Assembly: GCA_030762175.1 (NCBI GenBank)
Contig: CM060834.1
Location: 33,919,501 to 33,983,500 of the forward strand
Direction: 5' to 3'
Origin: Metallyticus violacea
Lineage: Eukaryota > Arthropoda > Insecta > Mantodea > Metallyticidae
Length of the DNA stretch: 64,000 nt
In this document: one piece after another, positions 46,701 to 59,906 of the stretch
How positions within the stretch are numbered: position 1 is the stretch's first letter
Layout: each line of letters begins with the position of its first letter
Position numbers and translations under genes: made by a program
The notes under the pieces: generated by a model
What the model saw: the letters and a program-made list of their open reading frames with translations, nothing else
What the model was told of the DNA's origin: nothing
The model's database searches: none

Positions 46701-47850
46701 ATTGGAGATTCATAATTAATGACAAATAGTTGTCTTTTTTGCAATATATTCATTAATATTTCAGTTAAAAATAAACCAACAAAATCAGTTTTGTCTTAAC
46801 CATAAGGCTTAAAACTTAATAATAGTTCATCAAAAATATAAACACTTACATTTGATGTGATTTTGTTTAGAAACCTAGCTCAATAGAATAAAACTGGAAA
46901 TAAATTTGCATCCAGGGCATTCTGTTATATATATATATTCAGTTGGAAAAATAAAAAAATTCATGAAAAAATCCTTTTTGTATACCATGTTATAAATGTT
47001 AACAATTTTCGATATTTAGGATAAACTTAATATCAGCAGTTTGATTTATCCATTGTATGAAAAGTGAATTATTATTTTTATATGTTGGATTGTAGTTCGA
47101 AACGCGTTGAATATTATCTTTCAAAATATCTCACATACCAGACATTAAACCTTTATACAAACACAAACATTTAAAGATCACTGTTGCACGGAAAGAAACA
47201 AGAAATCTGTGTGCTAAAATACAGATACAAAACATACGTTGATAACACCCTTCTTCATTAGCACGTTAAAGCAAATCATTCACGCCCAATTCCCATCTTT
47301 TGCACATCATAGAGTCGACAAGTATTACCACCACAAGAGAGATAACCGCCCCGCAAGGAGGACAAATGTGACGAGACATTTTCTCTTTACAGCCTTGCCA
47401 ACTCCCCGCGTTAATTTTCCTTGTAGCTCCATCTCTTCCAACAATTATTAAGATATACACTCACCAGCGGTCGTTTCTCAGAACACTTTTAATTTAGTTT
47501 TATCTGCAGCAATAACAAGTTTGTATGCCTTCTCCCTCTCTACAAGGGAGAGCAATGTTCTAAAAGATACAGGGGAAAAAAGTAAAATAAGATAAAAACG
47601 ACAAAAAACGCAGAAAAGAAAAACAGAAGAGAAACAATAGCTAGAACAGAATTAACAATTATATTGTGCAGCACAACTTCTGCTTCCTGAATCAGAAAAA
47701 CTAACAGAGATAAAGCATGACGTCAGATTACCAAGTATATCTTACTCTATTGTTCTACCAGGGTGTTTTAATATTTAAGTTGCTTATAAGTTTGCTCATG
47801 CATTGATGCAAAAACATTTGTTCACTTATTTTCCTCGTTTATGAATATCA
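46701..47850. other. Unassigned AT-rich stretch
   Basis: Overlapping frames 47239-47451 (+) and 47460-47266 (-) lie in a slightly GC-richer block without recognised domains. Confidence 0.55.
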
Positions 47851-47960
47851 CTGTCGTCCGTTAGCTTAGCTGACTGGCTTACTGTGTTTGCGGACCCGAG
47901 TTCGATGTCAGAGCTGTTGAGTAGCAGCAGTAGACATTTTGGCCTTTTCTAGAGGTTATA
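47851..47960 (+). mobile_element. tRNA-like SINE head, family F
   Basis: The A box TAGCTTAGCTGA (47862-47873) and B box GAGTTCGATGTC (47898-47909) lie 36 bases apart in a tRNA-like context (GTCCGTTAGCTTAGCTGAC). A body of uncertain length follows; no other copy was seen. Confidence 0.5.
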
Positions 47961-48249
47961 TTGGTTACCAATACCCTTTATTTTCCTCTCCCCGTTTCAC
48001 TTCTTCAAATTTGCCTGCTATAGTGGCGAAGATATATCTATCACATCTAGCGGATATCCATCATTCACTCTAGTGCAATCCTGAGCTTGTAGTTTCAATT
48101 ACGATCTCCCAAGACTACGGTGTTTAAACCGGAAGATGGTATCGGGGATTGATACACAACTTCTTAAGTAGGTGACAGTCAGTTGCTCCCACTCGGCTGA
48201 ACCACTTACGTGATATAATTCACCAGAGTTGCTTGATTCTGGGGTTGGA

Positions 48250-49380
48250 AGTTGAAGCTTGAAGCAGGAAATAAGGCTGCCTTTATTAATTTAATAACTA
48301 AAGGCTGCAGAGTTATATTTATAAAGGCATTAGATTTGAAAAGGATAATTATTAGGTATAGGTATAAGAAATATTTTAGAGATAGGTATCAGAAATGGAA
48401 ATAATTTGTAACTTGTAACTTACAAAAGGGTTTTGTATACATTTTGTAGTTAAGATGTTAGAAAGAGACAGAGATGTATACCTGACGACTCGTCCACTGA
48501 CCACTCCATAGACAAGGCTGAGGAAAGGGTAAACTATTTTTTGTTAGGTCACGAACCTTCTGCCCAGGAAATACTTAGGAGTTCACAATAAGAGAAACAT
48601 GTGGCCGCAACGGGACAGTATTTAACAAAGTCAGACGTAGCAATAATTTAAGAGAAAATGAAAATGTCAGAACGGAGACGAAAATGTTTTATTATAGGCA
48701 AGCCGGGTATACAAGGCATGAATACAGCCCATCAACACGTGCGTTATCTCTGAGAACATTTGGAAATCTACAAACTAAGGAAGGCAAAAGATTATCAATA
48801 GAAATCCGAATGTAAGGAAAGGGCCGAAATTTATTACAGGCTGTTCTGGGAAAATTCAAGTTCGTGGGAAGACATTAGATCCGGGGGGGGGGGGAGAATA
48901 ATTCTAGCCAATGGTCATTTGATAAAAGTCAACCAATAAGGAGAACTTAGTTACAAATAAATATTTTTGAGATAGCCAATGATGAACATATAACCCGGAA
49001 ATAGGATAATATACGAGGGAATTTAATTTAGCGAAAAGTGTGGCGATGTAGTAGAAAAACTGGAGTACAGAAGTCAGAGGGACACTCATGGATTCACGGA
49101 TTCACATACACACACTCGCAGAAGTCAGACATTCATACATTCAGACATTCGGACATTCAGATTCAGTCATTCATTCAGACGAGAAACGGAGGACATCATA
49201 CGAGAAGCAGGCAGCCTGAGTCATTTAAAAAATAATCAGTCTAAGTCATTTCTAAAGTTCAGTTGAGGGCAGTGTTAGTCATTTCTAAGTTCAGTCTAAG
49301 TGGGTAGTGAGGTCAGCTACGAGCCGTCAGGAAGTAACCTGCCAAGTTGTTAAATAAATTAAATGTTCAAACAGTGCCGG
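48250..49380 (+). mobile_element. LTR-like repeat X, copy 2
   Basis: Matches the minus strand of X1 (29926 to about 28820) from TTGAAGC...GGAAATAAGGCTGCC at the left to GGAAGTAACCTG near the right end. An AATAAA at 49353-49358 sits at the place equivalent to that of X1. The left end has a short duplication (TTGAAGCTTGAAGC). A G12 run (48883-48894) and an expanded ~9-base tandem repeat (49089-49180) are present here but not in X1. No coding sequence is seen; sequence beyond 49380 may be the internal part of the retroelement or unrelated flank. Confidence 0.75.
49089..49180. repeat. Tandem repeat of ACATTCAGA-like units
   Basis: Degenerate units such as ACATTCATAC, ATTCAGACATTCGG and CATTCAGATTCAG fill the block, in a place where X1 (near 29065) has direct continuity. 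It arose inside this copy of X after it diverged from X1. Confidence 0.75.
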
Positions 49381-50584
49381 ACTTATTAATACAGTGAACA
49401 ATCTCCTTCCCCCCCTAAAGACTTTCAAGTCGTTAAAAACGGTCCAAATTTACCATGAGAACCCATCAATCCCCCTACATTGGAACAACCATATTAACCT
49501 ACTGCAAATTAACGAACAACAGTGGAACCCCCAATAATACCCGTTCCAAGCTTGTGGCACCTTAAGAGTTTTCATCCTGAAAGGTGAAAACACAAGGCTT
49601 GTGCTTCATGCAAACTCCCATTCTCCTCCTCGTTACATCCTCTATCTTTACAGTGTTGGCAATTTATATAAAAGAAACTAATCATTTGAACATAAACCCT
49701 GTAAGGTTGGACTAAACAGACACTGTATTAAAGAACCGCAGATCTACAGGAAGGAAAAGGAGAAAATAGGAAGAAAAAAGATAATTTTACCATTTTTTTC
49801 AGGATTATTAGTTCAAACTTCATTTATAGATTGTGTTTTGAGGATATTTTCACCAGGTTGATTCTCTAGATAAACAGCACACCTACTTTCCTAAGTTTCT
49901 TTCTGATAGGAAAGAAAAAAAAACGAATTTTAGCTATTTTACAACATTTTGATGTTTTAGTATCAGACAATATAATGTGCAATATTTGTATTATAAAATA
50001 TTTTATATACTAGTCAGATCGAAAAAATAACACGTGACTGTTATATGATATTTGCTGGCATCTAACATTTGCATGTGCCATAGGATTTTATTCCCAACGG
50101 CCAAATTGCAAAGTGTTTTGTGCTACAACAAATTTTCTCTATTGGCAGCGAATATTCATCTTCGATTTACACGTACAGAGTCGCCCCATTTTGTTTGAAC
50201 AATATTTGAAAAAAGATGTCCCAGTTTCAAGATTATATGGGGATAATTTCAGGCTAAGTAATTATGCAGCCTAGAAATCATCAGCTAAGAACTCTCATCG
50301 CTAAGAAAAATGTGTGGGCAACAGTAATGGGAAGTTTCCTCATATCCTTATTAATGAGTAAGGTACAAAGTGATTTAATTTCATAAAATTCTGAGAAAAT
50401 AACTCATTATTGCTGTTGCACGATTGAATAAATTAAAAAAAAATAAAGTTTCCTTGGAGGAATTACTTCCTTCTAAGGAAAGAGGTGCTTGAATTTGAAA
50501 ATGCTTACAAAAGTGCCGACAAACAACAGTTGTTACGCGAATATATCAGCATTTAGGGAAAGAATGCATAATTAATATGGTTTT
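49381..50584. other. Unassigned stretch
   Basis: 49381-49650 is less AT-rich with a C-run near 49411 and may be the retroelement interior next to X2. From 49700 on the text is AT-rich without features. Confidence 0.5.
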
Positions 50585-50745
50585 TTTAATGATTTATTTA
50601 TGGACGCTCTTTAACAGCTCAGGTCATCAGCGCCCCATTCAACTCAGGGCGTGAAACGGCCGACAAATTTTGCTCAGAGGCCTCTCCTTCAGGCTTGAGG
50701 TTCTTTTTCGTGCCGTAAATGTACGACACGAGAACTACGGCTATA
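50585..50745 (-). mobile_element. SINE family B, minus strand, 5'-truncated
   Basis: Plus-strand GGACGCTCTTTAACAGCTCA and GGTCATCAGCG is the reverse of the 3' domain of the copy at 15608. It continues through GAGGCCTCTCCTTCAGGCTT into TTTTTCGTGCCGTAAATG. The tRNA head is absent. A T-run at 50581-50587 is the reversed tail. Confidence 0.8.
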
Positions 50746-53662
50746 ATTAATATATTATGGTAGCATTATTTAAATGAACGGTGATACCAGTAGAACAATA
50801 AAATGAATATTAAATTATTTGTCAACATTCATAGCCCAAATATAAAACATGCTTATAAATGTGGGAAAAAGTTACAAAAAAAAACTGGAATTTATTTGGA
50901 AAAACATTGTGCAATGATTTCCATTACAGAAACAAGCAATTTTTTTATCATTTTTATTTTATTTACCATAAAGTGTATTTTTCATATTTGTTTCTATAGC
51001 AAACTCATTTATTTTAAATTACATAAAAATAAAATTATGAAAAAATGTTGCAAAATACATATTTGAGAATTTTTAGATCATTTTGACGTTTTGAACCTCA
51101 AAACAGATTAGAAGCTTAATGGGGTAAAAATCGTTATCCTTAAAATAATTTTATAAACACTAATAGCGTTTCTGCAGTGGTTACTTACATGTGTTACAAT
51201 CTTTTCTATATTATTTAATTTTTATTTCATTTCATTATCAAAATATTAGGCATAGGTGATTATTATGGGGTTTTAATCTATTGCTTTTACTGATAATGTT
51301 TTAACGCTGAGTTATATATAAATATTTATAACTTGTGTCATAATGTTTCTTCCATAAGAGAACTTAATTCCGGGACCATATTTCAGAGCTATTGGTGGCA
51401 TTAGTAAAAATATTTTTGAATACCTTCGTTCTCATCTTGGACTTTACTTATTCAGTTAATACTTCACTTACAGATATTATTTTTTTGTTTGTCTTTTATA
51501 CTAGGAGTCTCAAAAGTGGCAAACTTGCTTGTTTTATGTATTAGCAAATGGGCTAATGGTTTACAAATGTCTTAATATACAGCTAGTGTTGTAATAAATA
51601 CTGTTAAAAACTTTGGAAAGGAACTTTATCAATCAGATAGCAATTTTGTTGCCGGATATTATCATTCATGATGTTGAGTTCGGATACAGAAAGCGACATT
51701 ACTTGAGATTAACCACGAAATGGGTAGAATCTTTCTAACGTTTTGATAAATATTTCGTATATTTACTATATAGATACTTTTTTTAAAAAAAATTAAATTT
51801 AAATGCGTTCCCTACTTATTAAAACACCAAATTTATACTTTGTTGCTCTGTAGTGCATATCTAAACGTCAGTCATTTTATGGGAGGAAAAAATTAGAACT
51901 GAAGATAATAAATGTAACACCTGAAGAATAAAATTCCGTCAAAACATATATAATGTAATGAGTATAGTACAACGTGTGCGTAAAACAAATAAAATATAAT
52001 ATAAAATTAAGACCTGAAAAACACGGAAGTCAGCAAATAAGCCTATTTTATGATGCATGCTTTCAAAGACACCAATGCCTTTTCTTAACAATTACTAGCG
52101 TCTATATGTACCTCGCAGATACTAAATTTATTCCATGCTTTATTTCATACATTATTATTCGTTATTAACAGTGACTAATGCATATGAACACTATTCAATA
52201 CTAGAGAACTGTTACGAAAAGTGACATGGACGCTGGCAGAAGTTTGTTACTTCCCAAATAGGTGTGGCTTTGAAGGTTTGTGCTGTGAAAAAGGGATACA
52301 TTTCCTCTGTAATAACAGTTTTACGCAAGTTCGGTTTCTTTTCCGTATACGAATGACTTATTGCGAAAATTTAATTTTGTAAAACATATGTCACTTATAT
52401 GGTTGTTTTCCAACTAATCATTACATTATTTCACTACTATAGTGGCATCAATAGCAGACAGGAGAACAAATGCTGATTTTAAAAGCCTTGTTTGGGTGCA
52501 CTCCCACGCCATAGAAATACTGCCAAGAGCAAAGGGCGTAAGGAAGCCCTTCCAGCATAATGAGTGGATATTATGGCCCACAACTGCGGTTACCTTCTGA
52601 TATCAGTCTGCCTGATAGGAAGTTCGGAGGTAAGAAAGAAATAAGAAAGATGGGTGAAGGTAGGGAATGCGAAATAAGAAAAAGGCACCCACCAGATGAA
52701 AAAACCTCTGCACACAAAACGCTATTTCTTTTGGTCTTGCTCCGGCGAGGGGGGGGGGGGAGATGGAAAGGCGGACTTTTAATTTCCGTAGAAGAGTGTA
52801 CAAGCCAGTAACTCAAACCTCCCTCCCATTCAGCACATAGCCCCTTCGTGGCTGCTTTTCTCATTTCTCCCTCTGCTACCCCCCTCCCTCTATATTCGTG
52901 GAGTTCAGAGAAAACTAAGAGGCCAAGTAGTTCAAGATTCTGCCTTATGTCCTTAGCATAATAAGATAGTTTATCCTTCAGCTGTTCCTTATAATTCCTT
53001 TCCTAAGATGCAAATCAACTGGGCTGCCAAAGTTTTGACTGATACTTTCTCTTGCAAATGCAGACTTTGAGGACAGCAACTAAGAGCAAACGTCTGTGAA
53101 AAAAGTTAACATGTTAATTTTATTTAGAAATGCTATAAAGATGACAGCAAAATTTGGGTTAGAAATGCATTACGTTCATGGATTACTTACGATGCGATGT
53201 CCTAGGCAACTAAAAGCTAAGTTTTAATTTTACTCAAGAAACTTATAGAGTATGTTCTCTTACAGTCTCTCTTACTGAAATAGAAAAAAATTCAATGCTG
53301 CCTTGAGGAAATGCTTTTAAATATCCACTGGATCAACAGGTCAAAACTTAAAACGATTATCAGTCATATAGGAAAAAGTATAGAAAAAATGCAGGGCTTT
53401 TTAACATTACTTGTAAGGTACGATGATATTAACAATTTTAGAGAGGTATTTGTTGACAGTGAATGGAAGTACTTAAGCAAAGAGTTGATACAAAATATTG
53501 AGTAATTGCTGTAAGCAGTATTCCCAGATGACTAGCCACTCGCACGGGATGATATAACAATATCGTGGTTGCAATGAAGAATAAAGTAAAGAAACCTGAA
53601 GCGGTTTTGTGCGTCAATTTTTAAGCGGTTTGTTATGGGCCTCACGTTAGTAAGTCACATTT
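50746..53662. other. Unassigned stretch, GC-richer at 52480-52920
   Basis: Overlapping frames on both strands (52560-52811 +, 52864-52571 - and 52803-52603 -) fall on the GC-richer patch with a G12 run (52749-52760). No domain is recognised in either direction. The rest is strongly AT-rich. A TGAAGCGGTTTTG at 53597 resembles the Y left end but lies outside Y2. Confidence 0.5.
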
Positions 53663-54557
53663 TGAAGCGGTTTAGTAAGTGTCGGCAAGTTGGTCGCCAA
53701 TTATGAAGGGATTTAGTTGCGGATCGCCATATTTAGTAGCGGTGTATCGTTAATTGACCATTGATTGCCTTGGTGTTGTTGTCCCGTTTCATGACAACAA
53801 TATCTCAGGGTTTTATTCCGCTATTTTATAACTCGTGCCTAACAGGACTGGAAGAGGATATCAACGTGTTAATAATCACGTGATGAGAAAATCTGAATAT
53901 GTATGGTAATTTATTGTTCGCAAGAAATTTTGCGTCCTCTGGTGTTCTGGGTACAGTAGAACTCAAATACGTTGAGTATAAATTCAGTTGCCGCGAAATC
54001 CAAGGAAAATTAAGAACTGCGTCCGAAGTAGAGCTTATTGTAGTGCTCGCGTCGATTGTAGAGCTTATTCTGCCTGAACTGATCTGAACTTCTGAGCATG
54101 AGTGTCCCCCTCAAATCATACAACTTCGAGTGTCCCAGCCGAGCAAACTCCTTATATTTTCGATTTCTATTGTCTAGGAGTTGGCTTCACCAAGTCATGG
54201 GGGTCACACAAGCACGCGCAAGTCTCACGCCTTGCTTTAAAAATTCAAAATATACATTTACTGTTGGTTGATTCAAATTCACCTCCAACGCATGCCACCC
54301 GCTACTATTTGAAAGTTTAAAACATGTATTTACATTGGTTGGCTTAAAGTTAACTGTACAAACGGCTAGAAAATTCATTGTCCTAAAGTATTCGAAAGCC
54401 TGTACTTTATTAACTCTCGCCAACGGAAGGTCTTTAAGAATTGCCGTAGCACTCGTCCCTTTCCATTGTATAGCGGTTAATTGCCTCCTTGACTCTGCCA
54501 CGGACACTGGTTCGGCTACCGTAGACACCAAAGAACTTTCTCTTTTGACGACATACA
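53663..54557 (+). mobile_element. LTR-like repeat Y, copy 2 (uninterrupted)
   Basis: 895 bases from TGAAGCGGTTTAGTAAGTG to GACGACATACA, colinear with Y1 without X1 and, more distantly, with Y3. A TATAAAT is at 53977-53983 in the conserved core GTTGAGTATAAATTCAGTTG. TG...CA ends, a TATA box and no conserved coding suggest a solo LTR. The frames 53899-54087, 54102-54320, 54335-54562 (+) and 54558-54187 (-) are not conserved in the other copies. Flanking bases ATTT/ATTA could be a worn 4-base duplication. Confidence 0.75.
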
Positions 54558-55928
54558 ATTAACACATTAAATTACATCTCATTATACATACATAATATCT
54601 ATGTTACTAATTAAAATGAACAAAATATGATGATTTGGCTTACAATATATATATTTAGAGCGGGTGGGAACTGTAAACTGTTTCAAACCCTGTAGTTGTA
54701 AACATTGCTTTTCCATAAGAGGCAGTTTGTAGCGGCTCTTTAACCTTCATACATTCCTCATGACCAGGAAGACATTATTCAATGTCTACGCAAAAACATC
54801 TTTGGTGAACGAGGGTAACGAAGTTCTTCTTGTGTGGATGTGACTTGTTGATGTTGGAGAAACTGAACGGCAAATTTCTCAGCTCTTTCATCAGATCTCT
54901 CTTTGCAAGATGCCATATTTGCTGGCATAATGTAGTATGACCGCCACTGATCATTTTCAATATGCTTTATTTCTCTAATTGTTTGAAGTCTGAAAATGTT
55001 TGAACAGCATAATATTATTCCTATGTATGTCAGCAAAGCTATCAATCATAAAATATTCAATGCATTTGTTTGTTTAATGCAAATTCTAAACTAAACATCC
55101 AAACAGAAATTATAAGCTCGTTTTATGTGCTCAGTGATTGTCTCTAATTTAATGCTCTGTGCATAGAATAAAACCGATGTAACAAGAATATAAGAACTAC
55201 AATGCCATTAGACATTCCAAATGGCCCAAGTGTAAAAATGTAATTAAATTGCATGAATTCTTATGCTCATACAATAAAGGAAATTATAGACTTAAATTAT
55301 ATCTGAATACGTAAGAGTTCAATTTGGTTGCTAGAGTGAGCAGGACCGTTGAGGAAATGCGACAGTAATTTTTGGAAAGAGATGGTACTTCATTTGGTTA
55401 AAATTAAACTTTAAAACAAATTGTATGTAATTTATTGTACTCCATTTTAACTGAATGTATGTTCTCGCATGAAAATATTATTAATCTCTGGCATAACTTC
55501 AACTTTGTTGGACATAGAATTCTGAACTATGCCTGGTTATTACTGAAACCTTCGTCCAAGGGTAGATTTTAGAGCTGGCCCACGAAATTTGAATTTTTTC
55601 GAGAGGCTTGTATTAAACTTTTAACAAACTCATCTGTAACATATGAGAATTTAAACCTTATTTAAGAGATTTTCTTATTTGTTCATTCCATACCATAAAA
55701 TGTGACTTCTTCGTCTTAGCAAATTGTGCATTTTTTTCGACGACAACCTCCTCATTTGATATGGTGTTTTTTTTTCTGCTGACCAGTAGTTTATGTTGGG
55801 GAAGAAAAAGTAGTTCGAGGGAATCAAATTCGGAGAGAAGGGAGTTTGAGAAAGTATTTCATATCACAGTATGAAATTCATTTTGATGTCACAGATTTGT
55901 GGTCTGGTGCCTTATTGCTTTTTTTAAT
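54558..55928. other. Unassigned stretch
   Basis: Minus-strand frames 54960-54775 and 55045-54779 overlap in different registers and match nothing known to me. 54680-54960 is less AT-rich and may be an unrecognised repeat. Confidence 0.5.
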
Positions 55929-55975
55929 AGTGTTTAACGCCCGTTTTTACTGCTGAGGCACCACAAGCGATGTGC
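55929..55975 (-). mobile_element. SINE family A tail, minus strand
   Basis: GTGTTTAACGCCCGTTTTTA followed by CTGCTGAGGCACCACAAGCG is the reverse of the family A 3' end. Only the last ~45 bases are present, sitting against the transposase relic at 55985. Confidence 0.75.
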
Positions 55976-55984
55976 TTTATTGTG

Positions 55985-56323
55985 ATGTAACAGGACCAGA
56001 TAAGAATGACTCTCCTTGATCGAGATTGCTCAGTGCACTGCGTAATAATCACCAGTTACGATTTGCTCTTTTACAAAAAGGCAATTAATCATGCCTTGTC
56101 AATCCCAAAACAGAAACGCCATCGGCTTTCCTGCCGATGAAATTTTGAGTAAGTTGCAACCCGTTATATTTCCTGAATTGCTAGCAAACATGACACCATC
56201 TCGCCCAGAGCTTTTCATTTGCAAAATATTATGCACCGGATCTCCAGAAATGCCCACAGCTTGAGCAAATACCCTCGCCTCTAGTTTCCCATCGCTCAGC
56301 ATCATGTGGTTTTTTTCAACCAT
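55985..56323 (-). pseudogene. Mariner transposase remnant
   Basis: The 74-codon frame (56323-56099) reads MMLSDGKLEARVFAQAVGIS and then GDPVHNILQMK, the second helix-turn-helix of mariner (family: vlsDrkLkvreIAe.vgIS...v..ILhe). It jumps to AGKPMAFLFWD (family: ArKiMatvFWD), then after a stop QGMINCLF and VTGDYYA (family: itgaYYa). The segment with the first catalytic Asp is deleted, and the C-terminus is missing where the SINE tail begins. Confidence 0.7.
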
Positions 56324-58744
56324 TCGGAATCATTACCTCTACGGACCTCCGCATCGCTTGTGCTCTTTCGGAACATTTAGCTCACAAATAATTTTACATC
56401 ATTCTAAGAAAAGATGCAAATTCGCCGTAATGTTTTTCCAACTTGCCATAGTTATCGCTTTCAAAATATGTTATAAATGCATGAAATTTGTGTTTTTCCA
56501 TTTTAAATTATTGTTTATAAATTTAAGAAGGAAAGTGGTTCTCAAACACAAAGTAAGCTTTGGAACTGTTTATAACCATATAAATCTTCCCTCAACAGTC
56601 ACCACGTCCACGGTAACGTTGAAAACAACATACTGCTACCACCTTTTGAGTTTACAGGGGCTTATCGAAGAGCCCTTCAGTGGCGAAACAGACATAGTAG
56701 TTGTTGAGGCTCTGTATGAGACTCGGAATATTGCTGATGATAACCGGTATGGATTATGGGGTTCTTAAAGTGGCAAGGCATCCGCAAATAAACAGCAGAA
56801 CATTTTGACGAATACTGAAGGGACAACAAACTATTTCCATTAAAAATACAAATTTTGTTCACACCGAAAGAGGGGGACAAAGTTCTAAAAAAAATAACCC
56901 TGATATGCAGACGATAATTCAAATGCAAATGCATCCAGAGTGGTTTGTTATGTGTTATGGACTTACGAATTGTATTTCCATCTCAATGGTACAGTACATT
57001 TAGTCACCGAATAAGGATTTCACGATTAAAAGTTTCTGTTTTGTATAGTTTCACAAGTCATTTTATAATAGGAGGTTGAAAATGCAGCGATAACAAATGT
57101 TACAGTAAGTTGTCAACTTTTTAATATGATTCAAAATTATGCTACAACGTTTTAAGGCATTGAAACATTGAAAATATCATATTCATGCAGGTTGGTGCAC
57201 TTCTTTACATCTTTAACATGACAGAAGACTTCTTTTAAATAAACTTTTTGGTGTTTGTGTTATCAATGGACATTTTTCTGTAATTTGGTCTTCAAGATTG
57301 CCACATATTATTGGTTGTGAGGCTTTTTGAAGGGAAAATTGTTTCTCTTTGAGCAAACCTACAGCTTGAATTTAAGAAAAGCTGTTACTTGTAAAAAAAA
57401 ATGGTGGTCACATGCAACAATGTATGGCTAAATAATGCTAAATATTCTATTTCTTTATAATAAGACACTATCAGGATGTTTAAGATGTTTTGGAAAATAA
57501 AGAAAACGTGAATTAAAAATTACCTCTTACTTTTGAAAGAACATATTTTGTATTTAAGTTCCTATTATATTTTAATTTTGTCATCTTAATATATTGGGAA
57601 GAAGTTTACAATTTTTTATAAAGTTATATTGTCTAGAGTGCTATAAATTCGTAGATACTAAGCTAATTTGTTAGGTCTCTTAATTTTTTACAAAATGGTA
57701 AATATATGTTTTTTCTGTATTACGTAAAAATTTAGTGCGATTGGTTACAACATGATTCGTATATTAATTCATGCTGTTAGTTTAATCATGCCTAAATAGC
57801 AAACATATAGATAATTTTTGGAAAATATCTAATGAAGAATAAAAACGTTACCATTAAGATCAAAGTGATCGATTCAGAAGAAAGAGCAAGTTCCTAAAAC
57901 CCCCTATTTATTTGATGACTCTATTTTCTGCGTTCTTAAACACGCTATATCAATACTGTTTTCATTTAAAATATTAACTAGGGGAGTGTTAATAACCATC
58001 CGGTTGTATCAAAGAATCCCATAGCAAGATCTACAGTTTCACGAATTGAAAAAGAGTAGGGTCTAACACTAGAAAACAAAAGCGACTATCGGACCAAGTT
58101 TGTTTGTTTTTAAAATATGCCAGCATGGATGGAAACTCAGAGGTAGCTATGCATTGTTTTTATTCTTCACGCTTAGAAAGTTTTCTCGGCGGTATAAGAT
58201 CGTTTTCCTCTCTTATTTCTTCAGCTTTCCCTCTAATATATCCATATCATTCCTCCCCTTGACGTTTTCGCTCGTCGCCGAAGAGACGCTCTTGAGAGAT
58301 CCTTAGCGGATCTCCCTGGACTTTAAGTAAATATGGCCAAGTGGCATCACTAAAATTGCCGTGGGTTGCTCTCCAAGTAGCTCCTGGCAGAAAAAGCAGC
58401 CTCTAGGTTTATACCAAATTTTTCAAAAGATACAGTAAACATTTAAGTTCGTGGCCTTGTTTATTCCAAAATCTTAACCTTTGTAAATATTCTATACTCT
58501 CCATAATATTTTGTTTATATTATATATTTCCACTGAGCATTTAATTTAAATATTAGATACATTCATTTTTATTGATTGTACCACAGTGAGGTTATATGCG
58601 TTACAGGCTGCCTATACACGACTGTTTACTCGGGGAGTGCAGTCGCTGCAACCGAAAAAAGGAAAGAAAACACATTGCACTAAAGTTAGTATTTATATTT
58701 TTATTGAAAGCATATATGTTACCGGATTTGAAACTGGTAAGTAT
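56324..58744. other. Unassigned stretch
   Basis: A 154-codon frame (56304-56768, +) begins as the shadow of the mariner relic and then runs through AT-rich sequence without a recognised domain. 58100-58400 has a less AT-rich block with a 68-codon frame (58100-58306), also unrecognised. Confidence 0.5.
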
Positions 58745-58870
58745 TAGCTCGTGTTTTAGATGTTAAAAACGATGCCCCTCAGCAGCAATACATTGCCAAC
58801 ATATGCGTAGGAAATTTCTGTACTTCTCAAACATTTCTTTCGTAAGAACGCGGCAGTTCGAAAAGCATTT
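58745..58870 (-). pseudogene. Transposase C-terminal tail
   Basis: Minus-strand frame VLTKEMFEKYRNFLRICWQC followed by IAAEGHRF, a stop, HLKHEL. The pattern '....R...Ci.aeG.HFeHL' is the common C-terminus of DUF4817-type and Tc1-like insect transposases. Too short to place further. Confidence 0.5.
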
Positions 58871-59906
58871 CTTGTTATTGAGAAATTCTGCAACTTTTTA
58901 AGAAGTAGCAGAACAAATTCTCTACCCGAAATAAGATCGCAAAGATTTTCTTGAAAATCGCCTTATCACTTTTCTGCAGGAATCCTTTTTTCACACATGC
59001 ATCATAAAGTACAAAAACCCGAGTATGTGCATATAATGGCAAACTAAACAAAGAACAATTAGCACGCATGTTACAAAGAATGAAAGCACCGAATAACACA
59101 CGAAAGCACATCCATTCGCTGACATAGCCTCCCTCAAACTAACTACAAACTGTTTCCTGCACATGAATTATATGGTTTTGTCAATCGACTTCTCCTAGTA
59201 TGCAGTCTCGCTGTGCTAGCCCGCAACTCAAATAACCTCACTGTATACCATTCTTCGGAAAGAACTAAGATAATTTTATCTCCTTTTAAGCCCACTACTG
59301 AACTCTACAGTTGCGACCAATTTTTATTATTTAAACAAAAAGGAATCAACTGAAAGATTTTGTTTGACAACGAGTTTCTTTGAACAATAGGCAAAAAAGT
59401 TCTAATTCACATAAAATGTGATTATTTACTGAAATTCGTTGTGCACAAATAAAATGCAAGGAAAATACATTTTAAGATATAGAAATTACTGTGCTAAGGA
59501 AAGTTATTCTATCTTGGTCATTGCAAAGAAGAAGAAAAAAAAAAGTCCGACTGTAGCCTGCAGTGAAATAACTCCCTTCATTTACAGTATTTGCTGGAAC
59601 AACTGTTGGAGAAGATTATAGTGTGGTTATGCTGAGTAAACAATGTCTAAAGGCAGGTGAAATTGCAACTGGGAGCAAGAAAGAGAATGAGCCATGAAAG
59701 GATGTGCAGAGTTTGTACTTTAGTCTATTACTGTAGCTAAATATGAAGATTTGATATTGTTAAGAAATTCTGTAGCTCTACAGCTGAAATCTTCTTTGCG
59801 AATGTCCACAAAAGAAATTACATGACTGAATATTCTCATAACCAAGAAAATCAAAACCTGAAAGGATTAACAACGTACTTACATTAATTTATAGAACTCT
59901 TTATAT
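58871..59906. other. Unassigned AT-rich stretch
   Basis: Frames 59111-58875 (-) and 59439-59621 (+) have no recognised domain. Confidence 0.55.

Noticed and set aside
52560..52864. Overlapping 83- and 97-codon frames on opposite strands as genes
   Set aside because: Both depend on a G12/C12 run and GC-rich low-complexity text, with no recognised domain.
56304..56768. 154-codon plus-strand frame as a host gene
   Set aside because: Its first part is antisense to a mariner relic and the rest is AT-rich with no domain.
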